Shown here: positions 1 through 6,814 of the stretch, piece by piece
Layout of the letters: every line of letters begins with the position of its first letter
Position numbering within the stretch: position 1 is the first letter of the stretch
Assembly (NCBI GenBank): GCA_031292625.1
Contig: JARLGU010000041.1
Location: forward strand, 1 to 64,000
Direction: 5' to 3'
From: Capsulimonadaceae bacterium
Lineage (GTDB): Bacteria; Armatimonadota; Armatimonadia; Armatimonadales; Capsulimonadaceae
DNA: 64,000 nt
Made by a program: the position numbers and the translations under genes
The notes under the pieces: generated by a model
Seen by the model: the letters and a program-made list of their open reading frames with translations, nothing else
What the model was told of the DNA's origin: nothing
The model's database searches: none

Positions 1-128
1 CATGGCTCGCAATCAAAATCGAAGCCATCAAGAAGAGCGTCACGCTTTACCAAGCCCAAGCCGTCCCGTTTCGCGAGTTCTTGAAGCAGCAACTTCGGCT
101 ACCAGCGATCCCAGCCTATGCGGGATAA
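1..128 (+). CDS. C-terminal end of an unidentified protein (partial)
   Basis: An open frame enters the window from the left (first complete codon at 3-5) and stops at TAA 126-128, giving about 41 residues. The tail is rich in Lys, Gln and Leu and reads like a helical C-terminus (for example LYQAQAVPFREFLKQQLRLP). It converges on the minus-strand gene ending at 141, leaving only 12 bases between the stops. The family cannot be named from so short a piece. Codon use looks plausible, but an ORF this short could be chance. Confidence 0.35.
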   Translation, partial: WLAIKIEAIKKSVTLYQAQAVPFREFLKQQLRLPAIPAYAG

Positions 129-140
129 GCGAAAGTCCTA

Positions 141-2045
141 TTAATTCCCGGATGAGGTTGGAAGCACATATCCAGCAGAGCGCAGTGCCCGTCGAAATGC
201 CGCCATCTGGTCGTCTTGAACCACCAGGTGCCGCTCGCCCGCAAGTTTGCAGAGGCGCCCGGTGCGCGTATCACCCGCGATCATTGCTGCAATTGCTTTG
301 TCCTTACACTCGATCAAGCGCGCGATCCCGACGTCGGCGAGGAGATGACTTCGGCTTTCGAGATCGGAGAGGAAGTGGAGGACCGTATCGGGAAGTTCAT
401 GAGCGCTTCGGGCTTGCAGAAACTCTCGAAGCCTGGCGATGTCGTTTCCGGCTTCGAGAGCGGTCAACATCTTCGATTGATCTAGCTTCCATACAGAATC
501 GGAAACCTTCTCGGCATAGATGCCCAGTAGCAACATGTCGCCGCTTGGAAGTCGATCTCCTGCCTGGACGATCTCATGGTTGGGCAAAACGTGCAGCGCG
601 GGACGGCGTTCCAGCGGCGCTTCCACGTACGCATTGCTCTTTCCCAGGCAATAGGCCCCGAGTGAATTGACGCGAAAGGCCATCAAGCCATCGTAGCGGC
701 TGAAGAACTCCAGGTCGTCGGTACCCCACATATCCCTGTAATCTCTTGGGGCAAGCTCCGGTGGAATGTAGCAGACATCGATCAGGCCAAGAGTTGCTGC
801 GTATTCGAACAAAAAACACAGAAGATAGCGGCTTTCCAGGACTTGACCAGAACCGTCGTACCCGAGGCTTCCGTATTCCGCGCTGGCGACATAAAGAGAC
901 CAGAGATCCCGGGTGACTTCGAAATCGTAGTTCATGGCGGTCATATAGCGCTCAAAATCGCTCACCGACACCCATTTGCCAGGCGGGCAGTCACCGAGGG
1001 CCATGACAATCGGGGCTCGGCGTTTTGAGAGTGCCGTTAGCCCACGCTGTCCGCGCCCTGTCTGCCCCTTGATGACATCTATGCGGCGCAGTTCATCCAG
1101 GATTGTGCTCGACAGCCATTTCTTCCATAACGAGCGGAGGACGTCCACGGGAGGCATCCTCGTTGCCTTTTGTCCGGCGGCCGTGAGCCTGAGCTTCTTG
1201 CCGGAGATTTCGGCCAGACCGCCTCCCTGTAGCAGCATGGGCCACGCGAACGCTTTGATCGGTCCGATTTCGCTGCCGGTGTATTCGTCGTCATCGATCG
1301 TTTGCGGCTCGGAATAGAAGTCTCCGCCGCTGATCAACATACTGGTTTCTTTGAGCGTCGCACTGACCGGCAGCTTGGTTTTATCGCTAACCTGGATCTT
1401 CCCCGCTTCGACCGCGCGGAGCATCGAGACTGCGTCTTCCAGTGCAAGTCGCTCGGTTTCCAGTATCGTGACCGGCACGCTCATCTTGTTAACTTGCCGT
1501 TTGCGAGATCCGGTGTCGTAATCGTATGAGACCCATGCGACATCCACGGATGTGGGCGTTTCGTCCAGCACCGTAAGCGCTGTTGGTCGCGGCGGTGGGA
1601 CAAATTTGATGAGGCGCGCCCTCAGATCGGATGGCACACGGCCCTTAAAAATGAAGAGGTCGAGCACCGAAATGCTGTTGCTGCTTCCGTACATCGTACC
1701 AATCTTTTGCGCCGGGCTTCCCGTCGGCCTGCTGCCATATTTGGCAACAAAGCGTCCGGCATCGTAGACGCCGTCATCGGAATAGATCGTCTCCGCCACT
1801 GCCGCCTGTTGTAGATCGTCAAGGCGCGACCATAGGCGCGTAAGGCCATCGCCATCGTACTGCAGCACGATCACGGCGATCACATCGGCCTTTCGAGTGG
1901 GCTTCACAGGCTGGTTGAAGAGCGCCAGCATCTTCTTGAGCTCATCGACTGTAAAGTATTCCAGTATCTCTGTAAGGCTGTATTCGGTTTCTTGTGCTTG
2001 AATGATAGGCATTGGGCAGATACATCCTTTGGTCTCAGCGGCCAT
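141..2045 (-). CDS. SAP-like / XPB-type Helicase_C_3 domain protein
   Basis: About 634 residues. The N-terminal 80 residues (YSLTEILEYFTVDELKKMLA, then a PTRKADVI segment) resemble a SAP-type DNA-binding helix-extension-helix. The C-terminal part, from about LHVLPNHEIVQAGDRLPSG through LPDTVLHFLSDLESRS, resembles the Helicase_C_3 (XPB/Ssl2-like) module. No Walker A or DEAD motif is present, so this is not a helicase by itself. An upstream reading frame to 2120 overlaps a helicase remnant on the other strand and is probably not coding. I therefore chose ATG 2045, which has TTATAC 11 bases upstream and could be leaderless; ATG 2012 is the alternative. Proteins of this kind are seen near SWIM zinc-finger proteins in other bacteria, as here. 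Function unknown; DNA or helicase-associated by inference. Confidence 0.7.
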   Translation of the reverse strand: MAAETKGCICPMPIIQAQETEYSLTEILEYFTVDELKKMLALFNQPVKPTRKADVIAVIVLQYDGDGLTRLWSRLDDLQQAAVAETIYSDDGVYDAGRFVAKYGSRPTGSPAQKIGTMYGSSNSISVLDLFIFKGRVPSDLRARLIKFVPPPRPTALTVLDETPTSVDVAWVSYDYDTGSRKRQVNKMSVPVTILETERLALEDAVSMLRAVEAGKIQVSDKTKLPVSATLKETSMLISGGDFYSEPQTIDDDEYTGSEIGPIKAFAWPMLLQGGGLAEISGKKLRLTAAGQKATRMPPVDVLRSLWKKWLSSTILDELRRIDVIKGQTGRGQRGLTALSKRRAPIVMALGDCPPGKWVSVSDFERYMTAMNYDFEVTRDLWSLYVASAEYGSLGYDGSGQVLESRYLLCFLFEYAATLGLIDVCYIPPELAPRDYRDMWGTDDLEFFSRYDGLMAFRVNSLGAYCLGKSNAYVEAPLERRPALHVLPNHEIVQAGDRLPSGDMLLLGIYAEKVSDSVWKLDQSKMLTALEAGNDIARLREFLQARSAHELPDTVLHFLSDLESRSHLLADVGIARLIECKDKAIAAMIAGDTRTGRLCKLAGERHLVVQDDQMAAFRRALRSAGYVLPTSSGN

Positions 2046-2085
2046 GTCCAGGTTTGGTATAAGTTTACCTCGTCTGCGCATTCGC

Positions 2086-2367
2086 GTTCCACCCGATGCG
2101 CCGCGCGTGCTCGTTGGCATCGGTCGCTACGTTGGAGAAGGCTTGTACGACGCATGCCTCGGCACGCTCGCGCTGCCGATCTCGCTGAAGGGCGCAGTGG
2201 CGCAATACTCGGGGCGGCTCCACCGCGAGTACGATAGCAAGCGGGAAGTAATTGTCTACGATTACGTGGACGAGGCGGTGCCGATGCTGGCGCGAATGTT
2301 CGGAAAGCGGAAGGTGGGCTACTGCGCGATTGGGTACACGATATCGACAGGTGTAAGTTGCGTGTAA
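2086..2367 (+). pseudogene. Remnant of a DEAD/DEAH-box helicase (C-terminal end only)
   Basis: The plus-strand frame ending at the stop 2365-2367 encodes IGRYVGEGLYDACLGTL, then AVAQYSGRLHREYDSKREV, VYDYVDEAVPMLARMF and KVGYCAIGY. This is the helicase motif V/VI region and tail of the DEAD/DEAH (type III restriction-like) family, where the usual text is GEGFDDxRLDTLF, QYxGRLHR and YDYVD. Only the last 85-90 residues remain. Walker A, Walker B and the rest of both RecA lobes are absent. The fragment sits head to head with the XPB-like gene, whose promoter region abuts the break near 2086. The reading frame is still open, so the loss is recent or a short product persists. Family is fairly sure; status as remnant is inference. 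Confidence 0.7.
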
Positions 2368-2376
2368 GAAATCCTA

Positions 2377-3039
2377 TCAAGAACGACGCCGTCGCCAAAC
2401 CAATCCGCTGTCGCACACCTTCTTTACCTGCTGTTTTAGATAAAAGCTGACGTCATCGAGCGAAACGTCGGCACCATGCTTGAACAAGATAGGCTCGTCC
2501 ACGATGTCATCGAAGTATGTCAGGCTTTTCAGTGCCAGCGCCGAGTTGAAGCTGGGATACTTTTGATTTGCAAGATCGAGAAGCGCTGTCAAAGAGAACT
2601 GCCTAACAATGAAGTAAAGGTCGATGCAATCCTTTAGAGTTGCTCTTCCAACGACAGCTGTTAGTTTCATGCAGCCAATATCCTCGACCGAAGCGAGGAT
2701 AAGCGCGTCCGCGTCCAGCATGGGACGTACCAGCGGATAAGGATAGCCGAAATAGCTGATCTTGATGCTCTTGTCTACAACCATTGTCAGCGTGTCGCGT
2801 TCTTGCTGGATGGTCATGAGTTCATGACCAGATAGGATCGCCCCAAGCTCTTCTTGGAGCTTTTTAGGTTCGAACGACCCAATTGTGAAAAAGTAGAAAT
2901 CGATGCTGTCTCTGTGTCCGATCTGAAGCGCGAGACCGGTACCACCCGCCAGATAGAATCGACCCTTGAGCGGCGCAAATAGGGGCAAAATATTTCTACG
3001 CTTGTCATCAAGAATATCGAAGAACAGCCCAGCGCTCAT
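2377..3039 (-). CDS. AbiEii/AbiGii-like nucleotidyltransferase (toxin family)
   Basis: 220 residues. FYLAGGTGLALQIGHRDSID is the nucleotidyltransferase core of the AbiEii/DUF1814 family, and MKLTAVVGRATLKDCIDLYF matches the later conserved segment with its Lys and Asp. In type IV toxin-antitoxin pairs, relatives transfer nucleotides to RNA targets and the antitoxin is encoded just upstream. Here ATG 3039 overlaps the stop of the upstream small gene as ATGA (3036-3039), indicating translational coupling. Oddity: the metal-binding pair normally written D-x-D reads DFY, so the second Asp is a Tyr (codon TAC). The enzyme may be inactive or use a different ligand. Confidence 0.8.
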   Translation of the reverse strand: MSAGLFFDILDDKRRNILPLFAPLKGRFYLAGGTGLALQIGHRDSIDFYFFTIGSFEPKKLQEELGAILSGHELMTIQQERDTLTMVVDKSIKISYFGYPYPLVRPMLDADALILASVEDIGCMKLTAVVGRATLKDCIDLYFIVRQFSLTALLDLANQKYPSFNSALALKSLTYFDDIVDEPILFKHGADVSLDDVSFYLKQQVKKVCDSGLVWRRRRS

Positions 3040-3323
3040 ATAATTCCCATTCTCTGTGCCCTTGTCATAGGGGCAATGCCGAGAACGAGCGACCAGAGCG
3101 ACAGCGACTTCTTATCCCACTGCCCGAGCGGTATTTCATTCGCGAGGCGGGTCACCTCGTCTTGCCCATACTGTTTGAAGACCCAATTGATCGCGTCCTC
3201 GGTCCCGAAGTTGAGAACCTGCGCGACGATCAGCTTCTTGTGCGCGTCCACGTCGATCCGGTCCGTGTCGTACGACCAGAGCACGGCGCAGACGCTTTCG
3301 GGCAGATGGTTGGCTTCTTTCAT
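3036..3323 (-). CDS. Small protein upstream of the AbiEii-like toxin; probable antitoxin
   Basis: About 95 residues, soluble, with no transmembrane segment. The sequence (VLWSYDTDRIDVDAHKKLIV, then VLNFGTEDAINWVFKQYG) resembles the DUF6922-type proteins that often precede AbiEii-like nucleotidyltransferases. A perfect TATAAT at 3330-3335 lies 6 bases before ATG 3323, so the message is likely leaderless. The 4-base overlap with the next gene supports a two-gene toxin-antitoxin style operon. The antitoxin role rests on position and resemblance only; no classic DNA-binding motif is evident by eye. Confidence 0.6.
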   Translation of the reverse strand: MKEANHLPESVCAVLWSYDTDRIDVDAHKKLIVAQVLNFGTEDAINWVFKQYGQDEVTRLANEIPLGQWDKKSLSLWSLVLGIAPMTRAQRMGII

Positions 3324-3329
3324 ACTAAG

Positions 3330-3335
3330 ATTATA
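3330..3335 (-). promoter_or_regulatory. -10 box TATAAT of the toxin-antitoxin-like operon
   Basis: Perfect TATAAT on the minus strand, 6 bases upstream of ATG 3323. No convincing -35 box at 16-18 bases and no Shine-Dalgarno sequence fits between, so transcription would begin at or next to the start codon. Confidence 0.6.
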
Positions 3336-3446
3336 ACAGATTCTCAAACATGTGACGCAACAAGGCGGGCTGCGTTGTGAGGCGAACGACGGTAGAGCGT
3401 AGTTCAGTTATCGCTACCCGTTGTCTGCTTGAAAATGAAGACAGAA

Positions 3447-5213
3447 CTACAGCCATTTTTCCTTTTCGAGGAGCTTGATGAAATTGCGTTTACGCCGGAA
3501 CTCGGCGTAAAATGTGCCGACAAGCTGCAGGAATTCGTCTCTGCGACCAACAGGCGCCAGTATCTCCTGGCATTTCCGCAGTAGCTCGACCGGGTGTTCG
3601 TAGTTCCCGCTGCTCGCGTTTTCTAAGAGAGATTGGGCAATGGCACGATAGACCCGCACTGCGTCGTCAGGCTGAGCTTCCGCCCGGCGGCCAGCAAGCT
3701 GAATCCATAAGTCTTGCCCGATTTCATTGCCCTTCGACGCTGAAATGGCCTCGTTCCATGCTTCATCGTTGCGGCCTTCGTAAAGAAGGACTTTCACGAT
3801 CTCGGGAGTTGCCGAATACCAGTAGCGTCTGCCGGACGTTGATTTCGGATCCTTCTGTCTGTCACGCAGAAACTGCCAGGCCTGTTCCCGCCATTTAGGC
3901 CACGTTTGCGTTCGAGAGGCATCGTGCTCCAGATATTGAAATCCATCGAGCGTCGGTTTATCCGTAAATCGCTGCCACGCCGCGTCCATCTCATCCTCGA
4001 AGCGCTCCCGTCGGTGATAATCTTCGATCAAAAATTCGAGGAGGCGCTCGTCGGTGTCCTGAGGGAATGCCTTGCGCCCACGCTCCGCCCAGTCGAGCGC
4101 TTCGTCGTAGCGCCCAGCTTTCCGGTAGATTTGCGCGATTGTCAGATACGAATAGTCGTGGGACAAGTCCCGGCTTTTGACGGCCACAAGCGCGTCGACG
4201 TTGCCTGTAGCGCCCGCTATCGCTTCCATCAAGCGTGTAATGCGGTATCGCGACGGATTATATCCTTCTTCGCTGGAACCTGGGCCGAGAGCGGGCAATT
4301 GCTCCCATTGCTCCGATGCGAGCGCGAGCAAGGCCGCCTGTCCCTTATCGCCAAGTACGCTCTCATAAGACGGCAGCTCATGAAGAAAATCGAAATACTC
4401 CGAATACGCCAGCGTCATCGTCCAGTCGAAAAGGCGCTTCGCAAGTTCCCCGGGGACGGGATGTGCAACCTTGCACGCCCGTAGATAGAGCTTCGGTATC
4501 CGAACGAGTTCGCCGCCGACATTTCCGCCGGAATCGTCGATCTGGCCGACAGTCTCGTCGAGGCGGGCGACTGCGTATTCGATCAATCCCATCGCATCGT
4601 TTGCGTATCCGTCATCGATCAAGTCCTGCAGGGAATCGAGGACGCGGCTCATACTCGTCGACCACTCGTGCGCCGCGGCGTACTCGATGTAGCCATGCGG
4701 CACGATTCGATCGATAGCTTTACGGTAAGTTCCGATGTCTGGTCCGCTTTCGGTCGATCGCGCGACACGAAGAAGCAACTCCTCTCGCAGACCTGCGTCT
4801 TTATGGATTTGCTGCACCAGCATATCGACGAGCGCCTCGCGATCGATTGACCGCAAGTACGCGCAAACATCCTCCATTGTCACCGTGGGACGAGCACGTT
4901 CGATCGGGGCGGCGCCGAGGGCATCGCCCTTTTCAAGCCAGACGATGCCGACAGCAACGCAGTGTTTACAAAAATCTCCTCCGCTACCGATCGGGCAATC
5001 GCAAGCGTAGTGGAGCTTGTTGTCCTCGGCCCAGATCTCGACGTGATATTCCTCTCTTCCTGCAACGTCTGCGGCGATCCGTTCGCCTTCTCGAAACAAG
5101 CTATGGACGCGGCCGTTCGCAGCGTACCGCCGGCCGCGTGTAAACGATTGGCTCGATGCAAAGGTCGGTAGTGTTTCTCTCGTAAGGAGCGTATCTAGTT
5201 CGGTCGTAGCCAA
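3447..5213 (-). CDS. SWIM zinc-finger protein with helical (DUF6880/TPR-like) C-terminus
   Basis: About 588 residues. Near residues 50-90 is a SWIM finger: HYACDCPIGSGGDFCKHCVA supplies the CxC...CxH ligands. The rest is helical with TPR-like pairs (IAQIYRKAGRYDEALDWAER) and resembles DUF6880-type proteins. SWIM fingers bind DNA or proteins. The start is decided by the sequence: TTG 5213 follows AAGGAGAG by about 8 bases, whereas the upstream ATG at 5315 has no ribosome site. It lies on the same strand as the XPB-like and toxin genes, in a block that looks like accessory DNA. Specific function unknown. Confidence 0.8.
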   Translation of the reverse strand: MATTELDTLLTRETLPTFASSQSFTRGRRYAANGRVHSLFREGERIAADVAGREEYHVEIWAEDNKLHYACDCPIGSGGDFCKHCVAVGIVWLEKGDALGAAPIERARPTVTMEDVCAYLRSIDREALVDMLVQQIHKDAGLREELLLRVARSTESGPDIGTYRKAIDRIVPHGYIEYAAAHEWSTSMSRVLDSLQDLIDDGYANDAMGLIEYAVARLDETVGQIDDSGGNVGGELVRIPKLYLRACKVAHPVPGELAKRLFDWTMTLAYSEYFDFLHELPSYESVLGDKGQAALLALASEQWEQLPALGPGSSEEGYNPSRYRITRLMEAIAGATGNVDALVAVKSRDLSHDYSYLTIAQIYRKAGRYDEALDWAERGRKAFPQDTDERLLEFLIEDYHRRERFEDEMDAAWQRFTDKPTLDGFQYLEHDASRTQTWPKWREQAWQFLRDRQKDPKSTSGRRYWYSATPEIVKVLLYEGRNDEAWNEAISASKGNEIGQDLWIQLAGRRAEAQPDDAVRVYRAIAQSLLENASSGNYEHPVELLRKCQEILAPVGRRDEFLQLVGTFYAEFRRKRNFIKLLEKEKWL

Positions 5214-5698
5214 GGCGAGAACTCTCCTTGCTTGATGGTAATTTGGCAGTAGAATACCCGCAGTACATTCTGTTTGACCCACGAAACACGGCGGAACCTC
5301 GGCACGTTCGTACATCTCTGGCCCTGCTCCCAATAATTTGTCCCACAGTGGCCGACGTACGAATGGTGTCTACCTTGACGGAGTATTCTCCAACGGTATT
5401 GAAGCGCTCAACAGCCTAACGGTTGGTCAGGCAACGCGGTAACGATATTTAACATCAAGCACTTTCGTGCAATCTCAGCCATAACGACGATCCAGCCAGA
5501 TGAACGAATTTAGAAGTTCCGTCGATCAGGACGATAACGAGTAGGCGCTGAATAATGACGAGCGGGCGAAATGGGAGAGCAAATCTGAGTATTTGTTACC
5601 ACGCGACGGCTGGTTCCGAGGTAGAATCTGGTTTGAGCATGATCCCCGATTTAGTAACACGCCCTCAGATTGTTGTTTTGCGTCCGCAATGCAACGCC

Positions 5699-5818
5699 AA
5701 CAGAGTAGAAAAACCGCAATAATTGTCTATTTAGTAAGATAATCCTCTGCATCAGAAGGTCCTAGGTTCGAATCCTAGTCCGGCAGCCATCGGTTGGAAG
5801 GTGCCTTTCTACTCTGTT
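5699..5818. repeat. 13-bp perfect inverted repeat flanking the tRNA fragment
   Basis: AACAGAGTAGAAA at 5699-5711 and its exact reverse complement TTTCTACTCTGTT at 5806-5818 enclose about 94 bases that contain the tRNA 3' fragment. A 13-base perfect match at this distance is unlikely by chance. The right copy lies inside the loop of the downstream terminator. It may be the footprint of a small mobile element or recombination arms. Confidence 0.6.
5743..5789 (+). tRNA. 3' half of a tRNA gene, probably tRNA-Gln (fragment)
   Basis: The T arm is canonical: stem CTAGG, loop TTCGAAT, stem CCTAG (5763-5779). It is followed by acceptor strand TCCGGCA, discriminator G and encoded CCA ending at 5789. 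The variable loop AGGTC and the 3' anticodon strand TCAGA precede it. Upstream there is no matching 5' acceptor (TGCCGGA), no D arm and no 5' anticodon strand, so only the 3' half exists. The pair implied by A72 and G73 (T1-A72, G73) and the possible loop CTCTGCA would fit tRNA-Gln(CUG), though C at position 37 is unusual. Such 3' fragments are typical of attachment sites left by tRNA-targeting integrases. Confidence 0.7.
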
Positions 5819-5845
5819 AAATGTGCAGGAAGGCACTTTTTGTTT
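5798..5845 (+). terminator. Rho-independent terminator after the tRNA fragment
   Basis: AAGGTGCCTT (5798-5807) pairs with AAGGCACTTT (5830-5839) over 10 pairs with one G-U, around a 22-base loop, followed by TTTTTGTTT. It lies 9 bases after the CCA end, as expected for a native tRNA terminator. Confidence 0.65.
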
Positions 5846-6048
5846 GTCACTGACAGCTATTGACATGACCCGTTTTTCTCTGTAAGGTGTGTGGTGTCAC
5901 AGGGTGTCAGCTTCAGCTCATAAGGTATCAGCTTTTGAAGAAGACAACTCCAGCCAAAATCCGCATAACAGACGTGATGTCCGGCTTCATGAGGCCCAAT
6001 CCGGGCAACAGCCAGTCGTCGATCGGTGCGCCTTTTGTGGCTCCATGC

Positions 6049-6705
6049 TTACCCCCACGACTCTGCCGCCTTTAGCAGGGCTATAACACTTTCATCCGTC
6101 ACCTGCTCAAAGTCACGGTACCAGTAGCCGACCGCGCCCAGGTTTGATGGGCAGCTAAGGCAGATGACGTCATCCACGTCTATTGGGATTGTTCGTATCG
6201 TTTCTCTGGCCCCGACCGGTACCGCAAGGATGATCCTGCCGGCTCCACGTTGGCGGACGGCGTCGATTGCCGCGCGTGCGCTCACTCCTGTTGCGAGGCC
6301 GTCGTCGGCAATGATTACAGTCCGTGATCGCAAGTTAGGGAACGGAGCATCGCCGCGGTAGACGCGTTCGCGGCGTGCCAGTTCTCGATATTCGGCCTTA
6401 ATCAATCTGAAGAGCGTGGGGCCATCAATGCCGAGAGCGTGCACCGCGGGCTCGTCGACAATCAACGTGCCGTGTGACGCGACAGCGCCAATCCCTAGCT
6501 CTGGGTCGCCCGGCGCGCCGATCTTGCGGACCGTCAGTACGTCGAGTGGAGCATTGAGTGAGACGGCGATCTCATAGCCGACCGGCACGCCGCCTCTCGG
6601 CAGCGCCAAAACGATCGGCATGGCGCAACGGTAGAGCATTAGTCGCTCCCCAAGGAACCGACCGGCCTCCCGCCGGTCCGCAAATGCCCGCTCAGTTGCT
6701 TGCAT
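6049..6705 (-). CDS. Phosphoribosyltransferase family protein
   Basis: About 218 residues. TVIIADDGLATGVSARAAI is the PRPP-binding loop of type I phosphoribosyltransferases, and VLALPRGGVPVGYEIA and VRKIGAPGDPELGIGA match the family's N-terminal blocks. Such stand-alone proteins have no defined substrate; relatives are often next to hydrolases or esterases. ATG 6705 was chosen because the family text begins at TERAFADRREAGRFL. A TATTGT box 4 bases upstream might make it leaderless. It diverges from gcvT. Confidence 0.8.
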   Translation of the reverse strand: MQATERAFADRREAGRFLGERLMLYRCAMPIVLALPRGGVPVGYEIAVSLNAPLDVLTVRKIGAPGDPELGIGAVASHGTLIVDEPAVHALGIDGPTLFRLIKAEYRELARRERVYRGDAPFPNLRSRTVIIADDGLATGVSARAAIDAVRQRGAGRIILAVPVGARETIRTIPIDVDDVICLSCPSNLGAVGYWYRDFEQVTDESVIALLKAAESWG

Positions 6706-6801
6706 AACGACAATACTTACCCAAACTTTGCAACAGATACGCGGCGAGTGCACTCATCGCAGCCTGGCAATTCCAACACTTCGAGACGGGGGCTCGTGGG
6801 G

Positions 6802-6807
6802 TATAAT
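6802..6807 (+). promoter_or_regulatory. -10 box TATAAT of the gcv operon
   Basis: GGTATAAT with TATAAT at 6802-6807, 7 bases before ATG 6815. The spacing leaves no room for a leader, a Shine-Dalgarno site or a glycine riboswitch. The -35 region is weak. Confidence 0.7.
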
Positions 6808-6814
6808 TTGCGCT

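Larger units (their letters stand above)
5214..6048. other. Gap without recognisable genes at the island/core border
   Basis: About 835 bases, visibly more AT-rich than the flanks. No reading frame here looks like a gene; short frames at 5887-6086 have no recognisable content. It holds a tRNA 3' fragment, a terminator and a 13-bp inverted repeat (listed separately). It also has GGTGTCA direct repeats around 5892 and 5903, with related GGTATCA text near 5925. These could be recombinase arm sites or simple repeats. Confidence 0.6.

Noticed and set aside
2-670. Plus-strand 222-codon frame at the window start
   Set aside because: Runs antisense to the XPB-like gene, is Arg/Pro/Ser-rich and has no family resemblance; a shadow frame.
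5640-5789. Group I intron interrupting a tRNA anticodon loop
   Set aside because: No 5' tRNA half (TGCCGGA plus D arm) is found upstream within the gap and no intron core was seen, so an attachment-site scar fits better.
5887-6086. Two overlapping 62-65 codon frames after the tRNA fragment
   Set aside because: They overlap each other in different frames, lack ribosome sites and show no recognisable content.
6706-6814. Glycine riboswitch ahead of gcvT
   Set aside because: The -10 box is 7 bases from the start codon and no tandem aptamer-like folding is apparent.
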